Source of the DNA: Siculibacillus lacustris
Lineage (GTDB): Bacteria; Pseudomonadota; Alphaproteobacteria; Rhizobiales; Ancalomicrobiaceae
Direction of reading: 5' to 3'
Assembly (NCBI RefSeq): GCF_004328075.1
Contig: NZ_SJFN01000014.1
Span: 1-64,000, forward strand
DNA: 64,000 nt
Shown here in pieces: positions 47,776-57,052 of the stretch; the stretch's first letter is position 1; each line of letters starts with the position of its first letter. Made by a program: the position numbers and the translations under genes. The notes beneath the pieces were generated by a model, which was given only the letters and a program-made list of their open reading frames with translations, was not told the origin of the DNA and ran no database searches.

Positions 47776-48885
47776 ATGGTCACGCCGAGCACACGTCCCG
47801 CCGATCCGATCCGCGCCGCGCCGGACTGGAACCCGCCCCCCGATGGCACCGCCTTCCTGGAGCGCTGGCTCGGGTTGTCGCTGACTCAGCAGCGGGCCCT
47901 GCGGGCGCTGATCGACGAGGTCGGCCTGACCTCGGATCACACCGAGAGCAATGTTCAGGACCTGTCGGTCCGCTTCCAGCAGATCGCCGCGACCACCCGC
48001 CAGCAGGCGACCACCGTCCACGACATGGTCACCTCGATCCGCACGGTCCGCATCGACGGCGCCGAGATCCCGCTCGCCGACGTCGCCGCCGGGCTCGGCG
48101 CGACGCTCCACGGCCTGATCGACAAGGTCTCCGGCCTGTCGTCGCGCGGCGGCGCCCTGGTCGGCGCGCTCGACGGTGTCCTCGATGAACTGAAGTCGGT
48201 CGAGACCAGCGTCGCCGAGATCGACAAGATCAACCGCCAGACCAACCTTCTGGCGCTCAACGCCAAGATCGAGGCGGCCCGCGCCGGAACCGCCGGGCTC
48301 GGCTTCGCCGTCGTCGCCGACGAGGTCCGCGATCTGGCCAAGGCGGTCAATACGCTGTCCTCGGTGATCCGCGGCCAGATCGGCTCGATCGCCGGCGGCC
48401 TGCGCAAGAGCCACGGGTTGTTGGAAGAGATCGCCGCGGTCGACATGTCGGCCGAGAACCACGCCGCCGACGTCCGCGTGCGCACGGTGATGCGCAGCCT
48501 GATCGACCAGAACAGTCGCTTCGCCGACGTACTGCGCGAAACCGCGGCGACCACGGAGAAGATCACCGGCGACGTCTCCGCCGCGGTGGTCGGCATGCAG
48601 TTCCAGGATCTCGCCAAGCAGCAGCTCGAGAACGTCGCCGGCGTGCTGCGGACGCTCGCCGACGCCCAGTCCGGCCTGTCCGCGGACACCGTCGAGGGCA
48701 CCGACCTCGACCGCGACGCGGCGACCCTCGATCGCGCCCTCGCCGACCGGATCCTCGCCGGCTGCACCCTGAGCGAGGTCAAGAAGCGCCTGAGCGCCGC
48801 CCTGCTCGGCACGCCGCTCGTCGAGACCCGCGCCGGCCCTCTCGCCGCGCCGATCGCCGACGACGACGGCATCGAATTCTTCTGA
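47776..48885 (+). CDS. Soluble MCP-signalling-domain protein
   Basis: This protein of about 369 residues has no membrane segment or HAMP. A short N-terminus is followed by helices with the MCP hairpin tip NRQTNLLALNAKIEAARAGTAG and GLGFAVVADEVRDLAKAVN. The C-terminal part contains MQFQDLAKQQLENV and ends in GIEFF. It probably joins or modulates cytosolic chemoreceptor arrays of the adjacent che operon. The ATG at 47776 is my choice; 47758 is also possible, and the arginine-rich frame further upstream looks untranslated. Confidence 0.8.
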   Translation: MVTPSTRPADPIRAAPDWNPPPDGTAFLERWLGLSLTQQRALRALIDEVGLTSDHTESNVQDLSVRFQQIAATTRQQATTVHDMVTSIRTVRIDGAEIPLADVAAGLGATLHGLIDKVSGLSSRGGALVGALDGVLDELKSVETSVAEIDKINRQTNLLALNAKIEAARAGTAGLGFAVVADEVRDLAKAVNTLSSVIRGQIGSIAGGLRKSHGLLEEIAAVDMSAENHAADVRVRTVMRSLIDQNSRFADVLRETAATTEKITGDVSAAVVGMQFQDLAKQQLENVAGVLRTLADAQSGLSADTVEGTDLDRDAATLDRALADRILAGCTLSEVKKRLSAALLGTPLVETRAGPLAAPIADDDGIEFF

Positions 48886-48924
48886 GATCGACGACGCACG
48901 TCGCCGCTCCGGGTGAGACCCGCG

Positions 48925-48938
48925 GGTGGCACGCCACC
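48925..48938. terminator. Small hairpin between convergent genes
   Basis: GGTGGC and GCCACC pair around two bases, with further G-C pairing outside (CGCGG / CCGCG with a bulge). It lies in the 74-base gap between the MCP-like gene and the diguanylate cyclase. Confidence 0.4.
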
Positions 48939-48959
48939 GCGCGCCCACCCCCTGTGCCG

Positions 48960-50189
48960 TCAGAACCCGGAGACCAGCGCCGGAGTCGGCGGGGCGGCGG
49001 CGTCCGGCTTGGCCGGGGCAGCACGACGCCCCCGATGAACCACCACCCGGTCGCGACCGCCGCTCTTGGCGGCGTAGAGCGCACCGTCGGCGGCACAATG
49101 CAGGCCGTCGTAGTCGCGACCGGCTTCGCCGACGCCGGCGACCCCGCAACTGACCGTCATGCGCAATTCGCCGACCGGGGTGGCGATCCGCAGATCGGCG
49201 ATCGCACCGCGGATCCGTTCGGCGAGATCGGCGGCCTCGATCAGCGCGGCATCGGGCAGGAACAGCGCGAATTCCTCACCGCCGACGCGTGCGGCGATGC
49301 TGCCGGCCGGCGCCGCCGCCGCCAGCGTGGCGGCGAATTCGGCGAGCGCGCGGTCGCCGATCGGATGTCCATGGGTGTCGTTGACCCGCTTGAAATGGTC
49401 GATGTCGAACAGGATCAGGGCGCCGAGGCCACTGGCCTCGGCGAGGAGCGGCAGACTGCGGTCGAGGAAGTGGCGACGATTGGCGAGCCCGGTCAGTTGA
49501 TCGGTCTCGGCGGCGATGCGGAAGCGCTGCTGCGAGCGCTGTCCGATCAGCACCAGCTGCAGCAGCCCGAGGAACACCGCGAAGATCGAGGATTCGATCA
49601 GGCCGAGACCGCCGAACAACGACGACGGCGTGACGATCGCCGCGGGGCCGAGGGTGGTGACGAGGCTCGACGCAATCTCGAGCACCAGCTTTCCGGCGTG
49701 GACGACGACCAGACCGATGGTCAGCCCGACCGCCGTCGACGGGGTCTTGCGATGGAGGCCGAGCAGCCCCCAGACGATCGCCAGGAGATAGACCAGCTCG
49801 ATCGCCGCATTGACCAGCGCGCGCAGGGTCATGTCGGCGAAGGCCTCGCCGGTCAGCGAGACGGCGAGCCAGATCAGCGCACCGGCACCGGCCGCGAGGC
49901 GATCGAACCGGCCGGTGCGACCGGCGAATCGCCGATACCCGAGCCACAGCGCGCCGAAGCTGGCGAGGAGCAGGGCCCCGGGCGCCGGGATCGCGACGAG
50001 TGCGGGGAGCAGACGGCGCAGCGACACGATCAACATCGTCGCGGTGGCGAAGAAATAGCCGAGGCTCCAGTAGAGAATGAAGACATCGCTGCGCGCAACC
50101 CGCCAGATCAGCACGAGACTGATGCAGATACACAGGCAGGCCACCGATATGGTGATCAACAGAGTCGGAATATGGAGAAACGCACCCAC
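48960..50189 (-). CDS. Membrane-anchored diguanylate cyclase (GGDEF)
   Basis: This 409-residue enzyme makes cyclic di-GMP. The first about 225 residues form six or seven hydrophobic helices, a membrane sensor without a known name. The GGDEF domain starts near DQLTGLANRRHFLD, has FDIDHFKRVNDTHGH and the catalytic loop ARVGGEEF. The product-inhibition RxxD site five residues before GGEEF is missing, so feedback control may be absent. The start is GTG at 50189. It converges with the MCP-like gene, suggesting a shared motility/biofilm theme. Confidence 0.9.
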   Translation of the reverse strand: MGAFLHIPTLLITISVACLCICISLVLIWRVARSDVFILYWSLGYFFATATMLIVSLRRLLPALVAIPAPGALLLASFGALWLGYRRFAGRTGRFDRLAAGAGALIWLAVSLTGEAFADMTLRALVNAAIELVYLLAIVWGLLGLHRKTPSTAVGLTIGLVVVHAGKLVLEIASSLVTTLGPAAIVTPSSLFGGLGLIESSIFAVFLGLLQLVLIGQRSQQRFRIAAETDQLTGLANRRHFLDRSLPLLAEASGLGALILFDIDHFKRVNDTHGHPIGDRALAEFAATLAAAAPAGSIAARVGGEEFALFLPDAALIEAADLAERIRGAIADLRIATPVGELRMTVSCGVAGVGEAGRDYDGLHCAADGALYAAKSGGRDRVVVHRGRRAAPAKPDAAAPPTPALVSGF

Positions 50190-50455
50190 GATGACCCGAC
50201 CCGTGTTCCGAATGCGGCCGCATGCCGCGCAAGCAGAATTGCGTATCTAGCGATGCGACGGCGCCTCAGTTCGAAACCTAGGCCACACGACTGAATTTTC
50301 TGTAATGAAATCCATCACAAATCGAACCGAGGACGGCGGCGGCCGGCTGTCGCTCGCCCGCCGTCGGCGGCGCGACGTCGTGCCGAGACGGGGTCCCACG
50401 CGATATCGCCGCGGGGTCGTCTCGTGCCGGAACAGGAGTGATCGATTCGCATTCT

Positions 50456-50530
50456 TGGTGAGCCGGGCGGGGATCGAACCCGCGACCACATGATTAAAAG
50501 TCACGTGCTCTACCACTGAGCTACCGGCCC
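50456..50530 (-). tRNA. tRNA-Lys (anticodon TTT)
   Basis: Read on the minus strand, the 75 bases fold as a full cloverleaf. The acceptor stem is GGGCCGG/CCGGCTC with one G-T pair, the D-stem GCTC/GAGC, the anticodon loop CTTTTAA with anticodon TTT, and a T-arm GCGGG-TTCGATC-CCCGC. CCA is encoded at the 3' end (50456-50458). No integrase or attachment-site repeat is seen next to it. Confidence 0.95.
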
Positions 50531-50705
50531 CCGAAGGCGCGCGGACCATAGGGGGAGGGGTCGGGCGGGTCAAGACCGCCGTCGCGCGCGCCGCGCGTGC
50601 GCTTCCGCGGGGCTTGCCTCGGCGCGCGCGCCGTCCCACCATGCCGCACCCCTCGCGCGCATCGCCCCTCGCGGCCCGATGCGGCCCCGCCTCTCGGAGG
50701 ATCCC

Positions 50706-51686
50706 ATGGACTACGTCAAACTCGGCTCGACCGGTCTCGAAGTCTCGCGCCTGTGCCTCGGCTGCATGACCTACGGCGTGCCCGAGCGCGGCGCTCATCC
50801 CTGGACGCTGCCCGAGGAGGCGAGCCGGCCGCTGATCCGCCGGGCGCTCGAGCTCGGCATCACCTTCCTCGACACCGCCAACGCCTATTCGGACGGCACC
50901 TCGGAAGAGATCGTCGGCCGCGCGGTGCGCGATTTCGCCCGCCGCGACGAGGTGGTGATCGCCACCAAGGTGTTCACCCGCATGCGCCCCGGCCCCAACG
51001 GCGCCGGCCTGTCGCGCCGCGCCATCTTCGCCGAAATCGACGCGTCGCTGCGCCGCCTCGGCACCGACTGGATCGACCTGTGGCAGATCCACCGCTGGGA
51101 CTACGGCACCCCGATCGAGGAGACGCTGGAGGCGCTCAACGACGTGGTCAAGTCCGGCAAGGTGCGCTACCTCGGCGCCTCGTCGATGTACGCTTGGCAG
51201 TTCGCCAAGGCGCTCGGCATCCAGCGCACCGAGGGCTGGAGCCGCTTCGTGTCGATGCAGAACCATCTCAACCTGCTCTATCGCGAGGAGGAGCGCGAGA
51301 TGCTGCCGCTCTGCGCCGATCAGCGCATCGCCGTGCTGCCGTGGAGCCCGCTCGCCCGCGGCCGCCTGACCCGCGATTGGACCGAGACCAGCGAGCGCCA
51401 GAACTCCGACGTCTTCGGCCATACGCTCTATGACGCCACCGTCGAATCCGATCGCCGGGTGATCGAGGCGGTCGCCGCGGTCGCCGCCGCCCGCGGCGTG
51501 CCGCGCGCCCAGGTCGCGCTGGCCTGGGTCGCCACCAAGCGCCCGGTCACCGCGCCGATCGTCGGCGCCTCGAAGCCGCAGCATCTCGACGACGCCGTCG
51601 CCGCCCTGTCGCTGGCCCTCACGCCGGAAGAAATCGCCACGCTGGAGGCGCCCTACCTTCCCCACGCCGTCGCCGGATTCCGCTGA
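50706..51686 (+). CDS. Aldo/keto reductase
   Basis: This 326-residue NADPH-dependent oxidoreductase has a (beta/alpha)8 fold. The catalytic tetrad is visible as D (FLDTANAYSDGTSEE, D and Y), K (VIATKVF) and H (LWQIHRWD). The cofactor part reads APIVGASKPQHLDDAV. It is closest to the YajO/IolS-like group that reduces aldehydes and sugars; the substrate is unknown. CGGAGG precedes the ATG at 50706. Confidence 0.9.
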   Translation: MDYVKLGSTGLEVSRLCLGCMTYGVPERGAHPWTLPEEASRPLIRRALELGITFLDTANAYSDGTSEEIVGRAVRDFARRDEVVIATKVFTRMRPGPNGAGLSRRAIFAEIDASLRRLGTDWIDLWQIHRWDYGTPIEETLEALNDVVKSGKVRYLGASSMYAWQFAKALGIQRTEGWSRFVSMQNHLNLLYREEEREMLPLCADQRIAVLPWSPLARGRLTRDWTETSERQNSDVFGHTLYDATVESDRRVIEAVAAVAAARGVPRAQVALAWVATKRPVTAPIVGASKPQHLDDAVAALSLALTPEEIATLEAPYLPHAVAGFR

Positions 51687-51707
51687 AGCCCCGCGCGGGC
51701 GGAGGGC

Positions 51708-52430
51708 TCAGTCCTCCGCCCAGGGCGAGGCGCGCACCACCAGCGGCAGCGCCAGGAAATAGATCGCCACCGCCACGAAACCGGCCTTGATCATCCACCC
51801 GACCGCGAGGTCCTGGAGGATCGCCGCCGCCGACAGGCCGAAGAAGGCGACCGAGACCAGCACCGTCGCCACCCGCACGCGTTCGACCCGCAAAGGATGA
51901 ACGAACACCACCGGCGCGAACATCGCCGCGGTGCCGATCACCAACAGCCCGGCGGCGATCGGCCAGGGCAACCGCAGCACGAAGAGATAGAGCACCGCGA
52001 CGTTCCAGATCGCCGGGAAACCGCGGAACCAGTGGTCGGCGGTCTTCATCCGGGTGTCGGCGAAATAGAGCGCCGAGGCCAGGGTGACGATCAGCCCGAG
52101 CCAGAAGGCCACCGGCGTCGGCATCAGATCGGAGCGCCACAGGGCGATCACCGGCACCAGAACATAGGTCAAAAAGTCGACCACCAGATCGAGCACCACC
52201 CCGTCGATGCGCGGCGCCGTCTCGGTGACCTTGGCGGCGCGCGCCAGCGTCCCGTCGATGCCGTCGATGAACAGGGCGAGGCCGAGCCAGGCGAAACAGG
52301 TCGCGAAATCCCGTTCGATCGCCGCATAGAGGGCGAGCAGCGCCACCGCGCCGCCCGAAGCGGTGAACAGATGGACCGAGAACCCGGCCGCTCGCCGCAC
52401 CGGTGCCGGCCCGTCGTGCCCCATCGTCAT
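51708..52430 (-). CDS. pcs: Phosphatidylcholine synthase
   Basis: This 240-residue membrane enzyme joins choline to CDP-diacylglycerol, the PC route typical of Rhizobiales. The CDP-alcohol phosphotransferase signature is visible as FIDGIDGTLAR, then IDGVVLDLVVDFLTYVLVP. HLFTASGGAVALLALYAA is characteristic of Pcs. The length matches the Sinorhizobium enzyme. The ATG at 52430 is chosen; a GTG at 52460 adds ten residues. It converges with the aldo/keto reductase gene. Confidence 0.9.
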   Translation of the reverse strand: MTMGHDGPAPVRRAAGFSVHLFTASGGAVALLALYAAIERDFATCFAWLGLALFIDGIDGTLARAAKVTETAPRIDGVVLDLVVDFLTYVLVPVIALWRSDLMPTPVAFWLGLIVTLASALYFADTRMKTADHWFRGFPAIWNVAVLYLFVLRLPWPIAAGLLVIGTAAMFAPVVFVHPLRVERVRVATVLVSVAFFGLSAAAILQDLAVGWMIKAGFVAVAIYFLALPLVVRASPWAED

Positions 52431-52675
52431 CCGCTTCAGCCCCTGCCGATCGGGCGGCACCCCCGTGCGCCCCTGCGAGCCGGATCGGCTCCGCGGCTAA
52501 AAAGCACGCGCGGGCGCTTCGAGCAATCCGGGACGACCGCGATCTTCCCCGTCGGCCGCGGAAAAGCGCGTCGTCGACTGGACGAAGTCGCCCGGAGAGG
52601 CGAAGCTGCCCGGCCGCCGCTCGGCCCCTCCGAGAGGCCCCGCCGCCCGATGCCCTCGCCTCGCCGGAGTCCGCC

Positions 52676-53710
52676 ATGTCGCCCGCCCCTCTCCGTCTCG
52701 GCATCGTCGGGCTCGGCATGGCGGTCAAGCCGCACGCCGCGGCGCTCGCCGATCTCGCCGATCGCATCACCGTGGTCGGCGGCTACGCACCCTCGCCCGC
52801 CCGCCGCACCACCTTCGCCGCGACCACCGGCTTCCCCGTCACCGACGACCTCGACGCGCTGATCGCCGATCCGAGTGTCGCGGCGATGCTGATCCTGACG
52901 CCGCCGCCGAGCCATCTCGATCTGGTCGCGCGCTGCGCCAGCGTCGGCAAACACGTGTTGCTGGAAAAGCCGCTGGAGGTGACCCTGCCGCGCGCCTCTG
53001 CGCTGGTCGCCCGGATGGAGGCCGCCGATCGTCGCCTCGGCGTGGTGTTCCAGCATCGCTTCCGCCCGGTGGTCCAGCGCCTGCGCGCGGTGATGGCCGA
53101 AGGCGCGCTCGGCGATCTCATCGCGGCCTCCGTCGAGGTCCGTTGGTGGCGGCCGGCGAGCTACTACGTCGACGGTCGCGGCAGCCGGGCGCGCGACGGC
53201 GGCGGCGTGCTGCTCAGCCAGGCGATCCATACCCTCGACGTGTTCTGTACCCTGGTCGGGCTGCCGGCCGAGGTGTTCGCCTACACGGCGACCAGCCCGA
53301 ACCGCGCCGTCGACACCGAGAACGTGGTCGCCGCGGCGCTGCGCTTCGGAAACGGCGCGATCGGCACCCTCGGCGCGACCACCGCCGCCGACCCGGGCTT
53401 TCCCGAGCGCATCGAGATCACCGGCACCCGCGGCACCGCCACCCTCGAAGGCGACGCCCTGCGCCTGCACTGGAGCGACGGCCGCGACGAGATCCACGAC
53501 GGTAGCGGCGCGACCGGCGGCGGCGCCGACCCGATGGCCTTCGACCACGGCCCCCATCGCGCGCTGATCGCCGACTTCGCCACGGCGATCGCGGACGGCC
53601 GCGACCCCGAGACCAGCGGACGCTCGGCGCTCGCCGTCCATCGTCTGATCGAGGCGTTGCTGCGCTCGGCCGCCGAGCGGCGCGCCGTGGCGCCGCACGC
53701 CGCGGCGTGA
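52676..53710 (+). CDS. Gfo/Idh/MocA-family oxidoreductase, first of pair
   Basis: This 344-residue NAD(P)-dependent sugar dehydrogenase has a Rossmann start (LGIVGLGMAVKPHA), the EKPLEVT motif with the catalytic lysine, and the C-terminal substrate domain (DGGGVLLSQAIHTLD). Substrates in this family are sugars, inositols or related pseudo-sugars. It is followed 16 bases later by a second gene of the same family, so the two form an operon, perhaps acting in sequence. Confidence 0.9.
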   Translation: MSPAPLRLGIVGLGMAVKPHAAALADLADRITVVGGYAPSPARRTTFAATTGFPVTDDLDALIADPSVAAMLILTPPPSHLDLVARCASVGKHVLLEKPLEVTLPRASALVARMEAADRRLGVVFQHRFRPVVQRLRAVMAEGALGDLIAASVEVRWWRPASYYVDGRGSRARDGGGVLLSQAIHTLDVFCTLVGLPAEVFAYTATSPNRAVDTENVVAAALRFGNGAIGTLGATTAADPGFPERIEITGTRGTATLEGDALRLHWSDGRDEIHDGSGATGGGADPMAFDHGPHRALIADFATAIADGRDPETSGRSALAVHRLIEALLRSAAERRAVAPHAAA

Positions 53711-53726
53711 ACAGAGGAAGCGATCC

Positions 53727-54710
53727 ATGCGCGAAATTCGGTGGGGCATCATCGGTTGCGGCGACGTGACCGAGGTCAAGAGCGGCCCCGGCTTCCAGAA
53801 GGCGGCGCACTCGCGGCTGGTGGCGGTGATGCGCCGCGACGGCGCCCGCGCCGAGGACTACGCCCGCCGCCACGGTGTGCCGCGCTGGAGCGACGACGCC
53901 GAGGCGATCCTCGGCGCCCCCGACATCGACGCGGTCTATGTCGCGACCCGCCCCGACAGCCACGCCGACTACGTCCGCCGCGCCGCCGCCGCCGGCAAGG
54001 CGGTCTATGTCGAAAAGCCGATGGCGCTCGATCACGCCGAAGGACTCGCCATGATCGCGACCTGCGAGGCGGCCGGCGTGCCGCTGTTCGTCGCCTATTA
54101 TCGCCGCGCCATGCCCTATCTGCTTCAGGTCCGCCACCTTCTCGCGGAAGCGGCGATCGGCCGGGTCCTCGCGGTGCGGGTGACCCAGTTCGCCCGGCCG
54201 CCGGCGGCAGCCGAGATCGCCGACGGCCGCCTGCCGTGGCGGCTCGATCCGGCCTTCGGCCGCGGTGGCCTGTTCTTCGAGACCGCCTGCCACGCGATCG
54301 ACGCCCTCGACTTCCTGTTCGGGCCGATCGACGCCGTCCACGGCTTCGCGGCGAACCGCCGCGGTCTCTCGCCGGCCGCCGACACCGTCGCCGCCTGCTG
54401 GCGCTTCGCCGACGGCACGCTCGGCTCGGGCACCTGGGCGTTTGCCGCCGACCGCGCCGACGAGGGCATCGAAGTGATCGGCAGCGACGGCAGCCTGACC
54501 TTCCACCCCTTCACCTTCGCGCCGATCACCCTGGTGCGCCGCGGCGAGGTCGAACGCTTCGCGATCCCCTCCCCCGCCCATGTCCAGCAACCGCTGATTC
54601 AGACCATCGTCGACGAACTGCTCGGCCTCGGCACCTGTCCCAGCACCGGCCGCTCCGCCGCCCGCACCGCCGCGGTGGTCGAGCGCATCCTCGCCGATTC
54701 CCGCCCCTGA
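53727..54710 (+). CDS. Gfo/Idh/MocA-family oxidoreductase, second of pair
   Basis: This 327-residue oxidoreductase has REIRWGIIGCGDVTEVKSGP at its start, the EKPMALDHAEG motif with catalytic lysine, and the domain-two motif RGGLFFETACHAIDALD. VTEVKSGPGFQ is common in a subgroup annotated as trans-1,2-dihydrobenzene-1,2-diol-like dehydrogenase. The substrate is unknown. GAGGAAG precedes the ATG. It converges with the E2-like gene of the next operon. Confidence 0.9.
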   Translation: MREIRWGIIGCGDVTEVKSGPGFQKAAHSRLVAVMRRDGARAEDYARRHGVPRWSDDAEAILGAPDIDAVYVATRPDSHADYVRRAAAAGKAVYVEKPMALDHAEGLAMIATCEAAGVPLFVAYYRRAMPYLLQVRHLLAEAAIGRVLAVRVTQFARPPAAAEIADGRLPWRLDPAFGRGGLFFETACHAIDALDFLFGPIDAVHGFAANRRGLSPAADTVAACWRFADGTLGSGTWAFAADRADEGIEVIGSDGSLTFHPFTFAPITLVRRGEVERFAIPSPAHVQQPLIQTIVDELLGLGTCPSTGRSAARTAAVVERILADSRP

Positions 54711-54787
54711 CCCGGACGCGCCGATGCCGATCGTGATGCCGGCCCATCCGATGCGCCTGTCCGGCGCCGAACTCGCCCCGCTCGGAG

Positions 54788-56068
54788 TCAGCCGAGCAAC
54801 GCGTCGACCGCCGCAGGCGCGTCCCACTGCGGCAGATGGCCGGCATCGGCGATCAGATGGATCGCCACCCGGCTCGGCAGCGCCGTCACCTGCGTCCACG
54901 GGATGATCCGGTCGTCGAGGCCGAAGATCACCCGCACCGGCACGGCGATCCGCGCCAGATCGCCGATCACGTCGATCTGCTGGCGCCCGTCGGCGACGAA
55001 GGCGGCGGCGAGCGCATCGAGCCGCCCGTCGCCGAGGCTCGCCGCCATCCGGTCGAGCTCGATCGCTGAGAGCACCGGCGGCCGCCGCGCCACCCGCCGC
55101 AACAAGTGCGCCAGCCCGCCGCCCGAGGAGATCCGCGCCACGCCCGCGACGAAATCGGCGTCGATCTCGCCGCCGAGCCCGGCCGGCGCGATCAGCGTCA
55201 GCGAGCGTGGCCGGATCAGTTTCGCCGCCGCCGCGCGGGCCACCACCGCGCCGCCCAGCGAATGGCCGACGAACTCGGCCTCGTCGAGGCCGAGGGCGGC
55301 CGCGAAGGCGCCGAGCGCCGCGACCAGATCGTCGAGATTTTCGGCCGCCACCGGCGTCGCGCCATGGCCCGGCAGATCGACGGCGATCACCCGCACCCCA
55401 CGCCGCGCCAACCCGGCGGTGAGCCCGGCCCAGACCGAACCGTCGCCGGCATAGCCGTGCACCAGCACCACCCGGCGTGCCGCATCGACCGGCCCGACCC
55501 CGCGCCAGGCGAGGCGCCCGACCGCGGTCTCGACGAAGGCGACGTCCGGGGCGGCGGGCAGCGGCGTTCCCCCGATCGCCGCCGCCACGTCGCTGCGTTC
55601 GATGCGGCCGCGCCGCCCGCTGCCGACGATCGCGTCGAGCCCGAGCCCGGCCTCGCGGGCGAGGCGGCGGGCCGGCGGCGTCGCCCGCGGCCGCGGGGCG
55701 GCTTCGGCGGCGAGCGGTTCGGGTCGATCGACCGCCGGCACCGCGGCCGGCATGGACGGGGCGGTCGGCACCACCGCCGGCACTTCGACCGAGGCCGGGG
55801 TTTCGGCCGGCACCGCGGTCGCGGCCCCACCGGCGCGTTCCCAGCGGCCGATCGGCGCGCCGACCTCGGCGTCGTCGCCCTCGGCGACCAAAATCTCGGT
55901 GAGCCGCCCGTCCTCGAAGGCCGGCAGTTCGACCGTGGTCTTGTCGGTCTCGATCTCGGCGATCACTTCGCCGCGGCGGAAGCTCTCGCCCGGCTTCTTC
56001 AGCCAGGCGACCACGCGCCCGGTCTCCATGGTCTCGCCGAGGCGCGGCAGGCTCAGGATCTCGCTCAT
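54788..56068 (-). CDS. AcoC-like E2: lipoyl domain, E3-binding domain and alpha/beta hydrolase
   Basis: This 426-residue protein has a lipoyl domain (1-80) with the lysine in EIETDKTTVE, and a peripheral subunit-binding domain at about 130-165 (ARRLAREAGLGLDAIVGSG). An alpha/beta-hydrolase domain follows in place of the usual E2 catalytic fold. Its nucleophile is GHSLGG, with Asp in GLDDRII and His in DAGHLPQW. This architecture is that of acetoin-dehydrogenase E2. It would accept an acyl group from E1 and pass it to CoA. The start overlaps the E1beta stop (ATGA). Confidence 0.88.
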   Translation of the reverse strand: MSEILSLPRLGETMETGRVVAWLKKPGESFRRGEVIAEIETDKTTVELPAFEDGRLTEILVAEGDDAEVGAPIGRWERAGGAATAVPAETPASVEVPAVVPTAPSMPAAVPAVDRPEPLAAEAAPRPRATPPARRLAREAGLGLDAIVGSGRRGRIERSDVAAAIGGTPLPAAPDVAFVETAVGRLAWRGVGPVDAARRVVLVHGYAGDGSVWAGLTAGLARRGVRVIAVDLPGHGATPVAAENLDDLVAALGAFAAALGLDEAEFVGHSLGGAVVARAAAAKLIRPRSLTLIAPAGLGGEIDADFVAGVARISSGGGLAHLLRRVARRPPVLSAIELDRMAASLGDGRLDALAAAFVADGRQQIDVIGDLARIAVPVRVIFGLDDRIIPWTQVTALPSRVAIHLIADAGHLPQWDAPAAVDALLG

Positions 56069-57042
56069 CGGCTCAACATCCGCGTCAGGGTCTCGACCAC
56101 CAGTTCCACCGACGGCACCGACCCGGCTTCGAGCTCGGGCGAAACTGGAATCGGAATGTCCTCGCCGGCGATGCGGATCACCGGATCTTCGAGGTAGTCG
56201 AAACACTCCTCCGAGATCCGCGCCGCCAGTTCCGCCGCCACCCCGGCGGTCAACGGCCCTTCCGACAGGGCCACCGCCCGGCCGGTGCGATTGACCGAAG
56301 CGATCACCGTCTCGATGTCGAGCGGCGCCAGGGTGCGCAAGTCGATCACCTCGACGTCGTGGCCGAGGGCGGCGAGACGGTTTGCCGCCTCGAGCGCCAC
56401 ATGGACCATCCGCGAATAGGTGACGATCGTCGCGTCGCGGCCGGGACGCCGCACGATCGCCTTGCCCCACGGCGCCGGAGCCCGGGTCAGATCGGCGGTT
56501 TCCTTGCGCGCGTAGAGCGCCTTGTGCTCGATGAACACCACCGGGTCGGACAACGTCAGGGCCTGGCGCAGCAGGTGATAGGCGTCTTCCGCGGTGGCCG
56601 GCATGGCCAGCCGCAGCCCCGGCGTGTGCATCACCCAGGCCTCGAGACTCTGGGAATGCTGGGCGCCCGCCGAGCGGCCAGTGCCGCCCTGGGTGCGCAG
56701 CACCATCGGCACGCCGATCTGGCCGCCGAACATGTAGCGGATCTTGGCCGCCTGATTGGCGAGCTGGTCCATCACCAGCCCGAGGAAGTCGACGTACATC
56801 AGCTCGGCGACCGGCCGGAGCCCGGTCATCGCCGCGCCGACCGCGGTGCCGACGATGCCGGGCTCGGAGATCGGCGTGTCGATCAGCCGCTCGGGTCCGA
56901 ATTCCTCGATCAGTCCCTTGGTGACGCCATAGGCCCCGCCATAGGCGCCGACCTCCTCGCCGATCACCACGACCCGGTCGTCGGCCGCCATGGCGTCGCG
57001 CAGAGCGTCGCGCAGGGCGTCGCGATAAGTGATCTCGACCAT
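56065..57042 (-). CDS. AcoB-like E1 beta subunit
   Basis: This 325-residue subunit of a thiamine-diphosphate-dependent 2-oxo acid/acetoin dehydrogenase type complex starts ITYRDALRDALRDAM. It shows VIGEEVGAYGGAYGVTKGL, ISEPGIVGTAVGAA and PTGGTGRSAGAQHSQSLE-like sequence (TQGGTGRSAGAQHSQ). The last part reads RTLAPLDIETV. It pairs with the alpha subunit 10 bases upstream. Which 2-oxo or hydroxy-ketone it uses is not clear from the sequence. Confidence 0.92.
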   Translation of the reverse strand: MVEITYRDALRDALRDAMAADDRVVVIGEEVGAYGGAYGVTKGLIEEFGPERLIDTPISEPGIVGTAVGAAMTGLRPVAELMYVDFLGLVMDQLANQAAKIRYMFGGQIGVPMVLRTQGGTGRSAGAQHSQSLEAWVMHTPGLRLAMPATAEDAYHLLRQALTLSDPVVFIEHKALYARKETADLTRAPAPWGKAIVRRPGRDATIVTYSRMVHVALEAANRLAALGHDVEVIDLRTLAPLDIETVIASVNRTGRAVALSEGPLTAGVAAELAARISEECFDYLEDPVIRIAGEDIPIPVSPELEAGSVPSVELVVETLTRMLSR

Positions 57043-57052
57043 CGTCGCTTCC

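Noticed and set aside
50456-50530. Integration site of a mobile element at the tRNA-Lys gene
   Set aside because: There is no integrase, no direct repeat of the tRNA end and no drop in GC content nearby.
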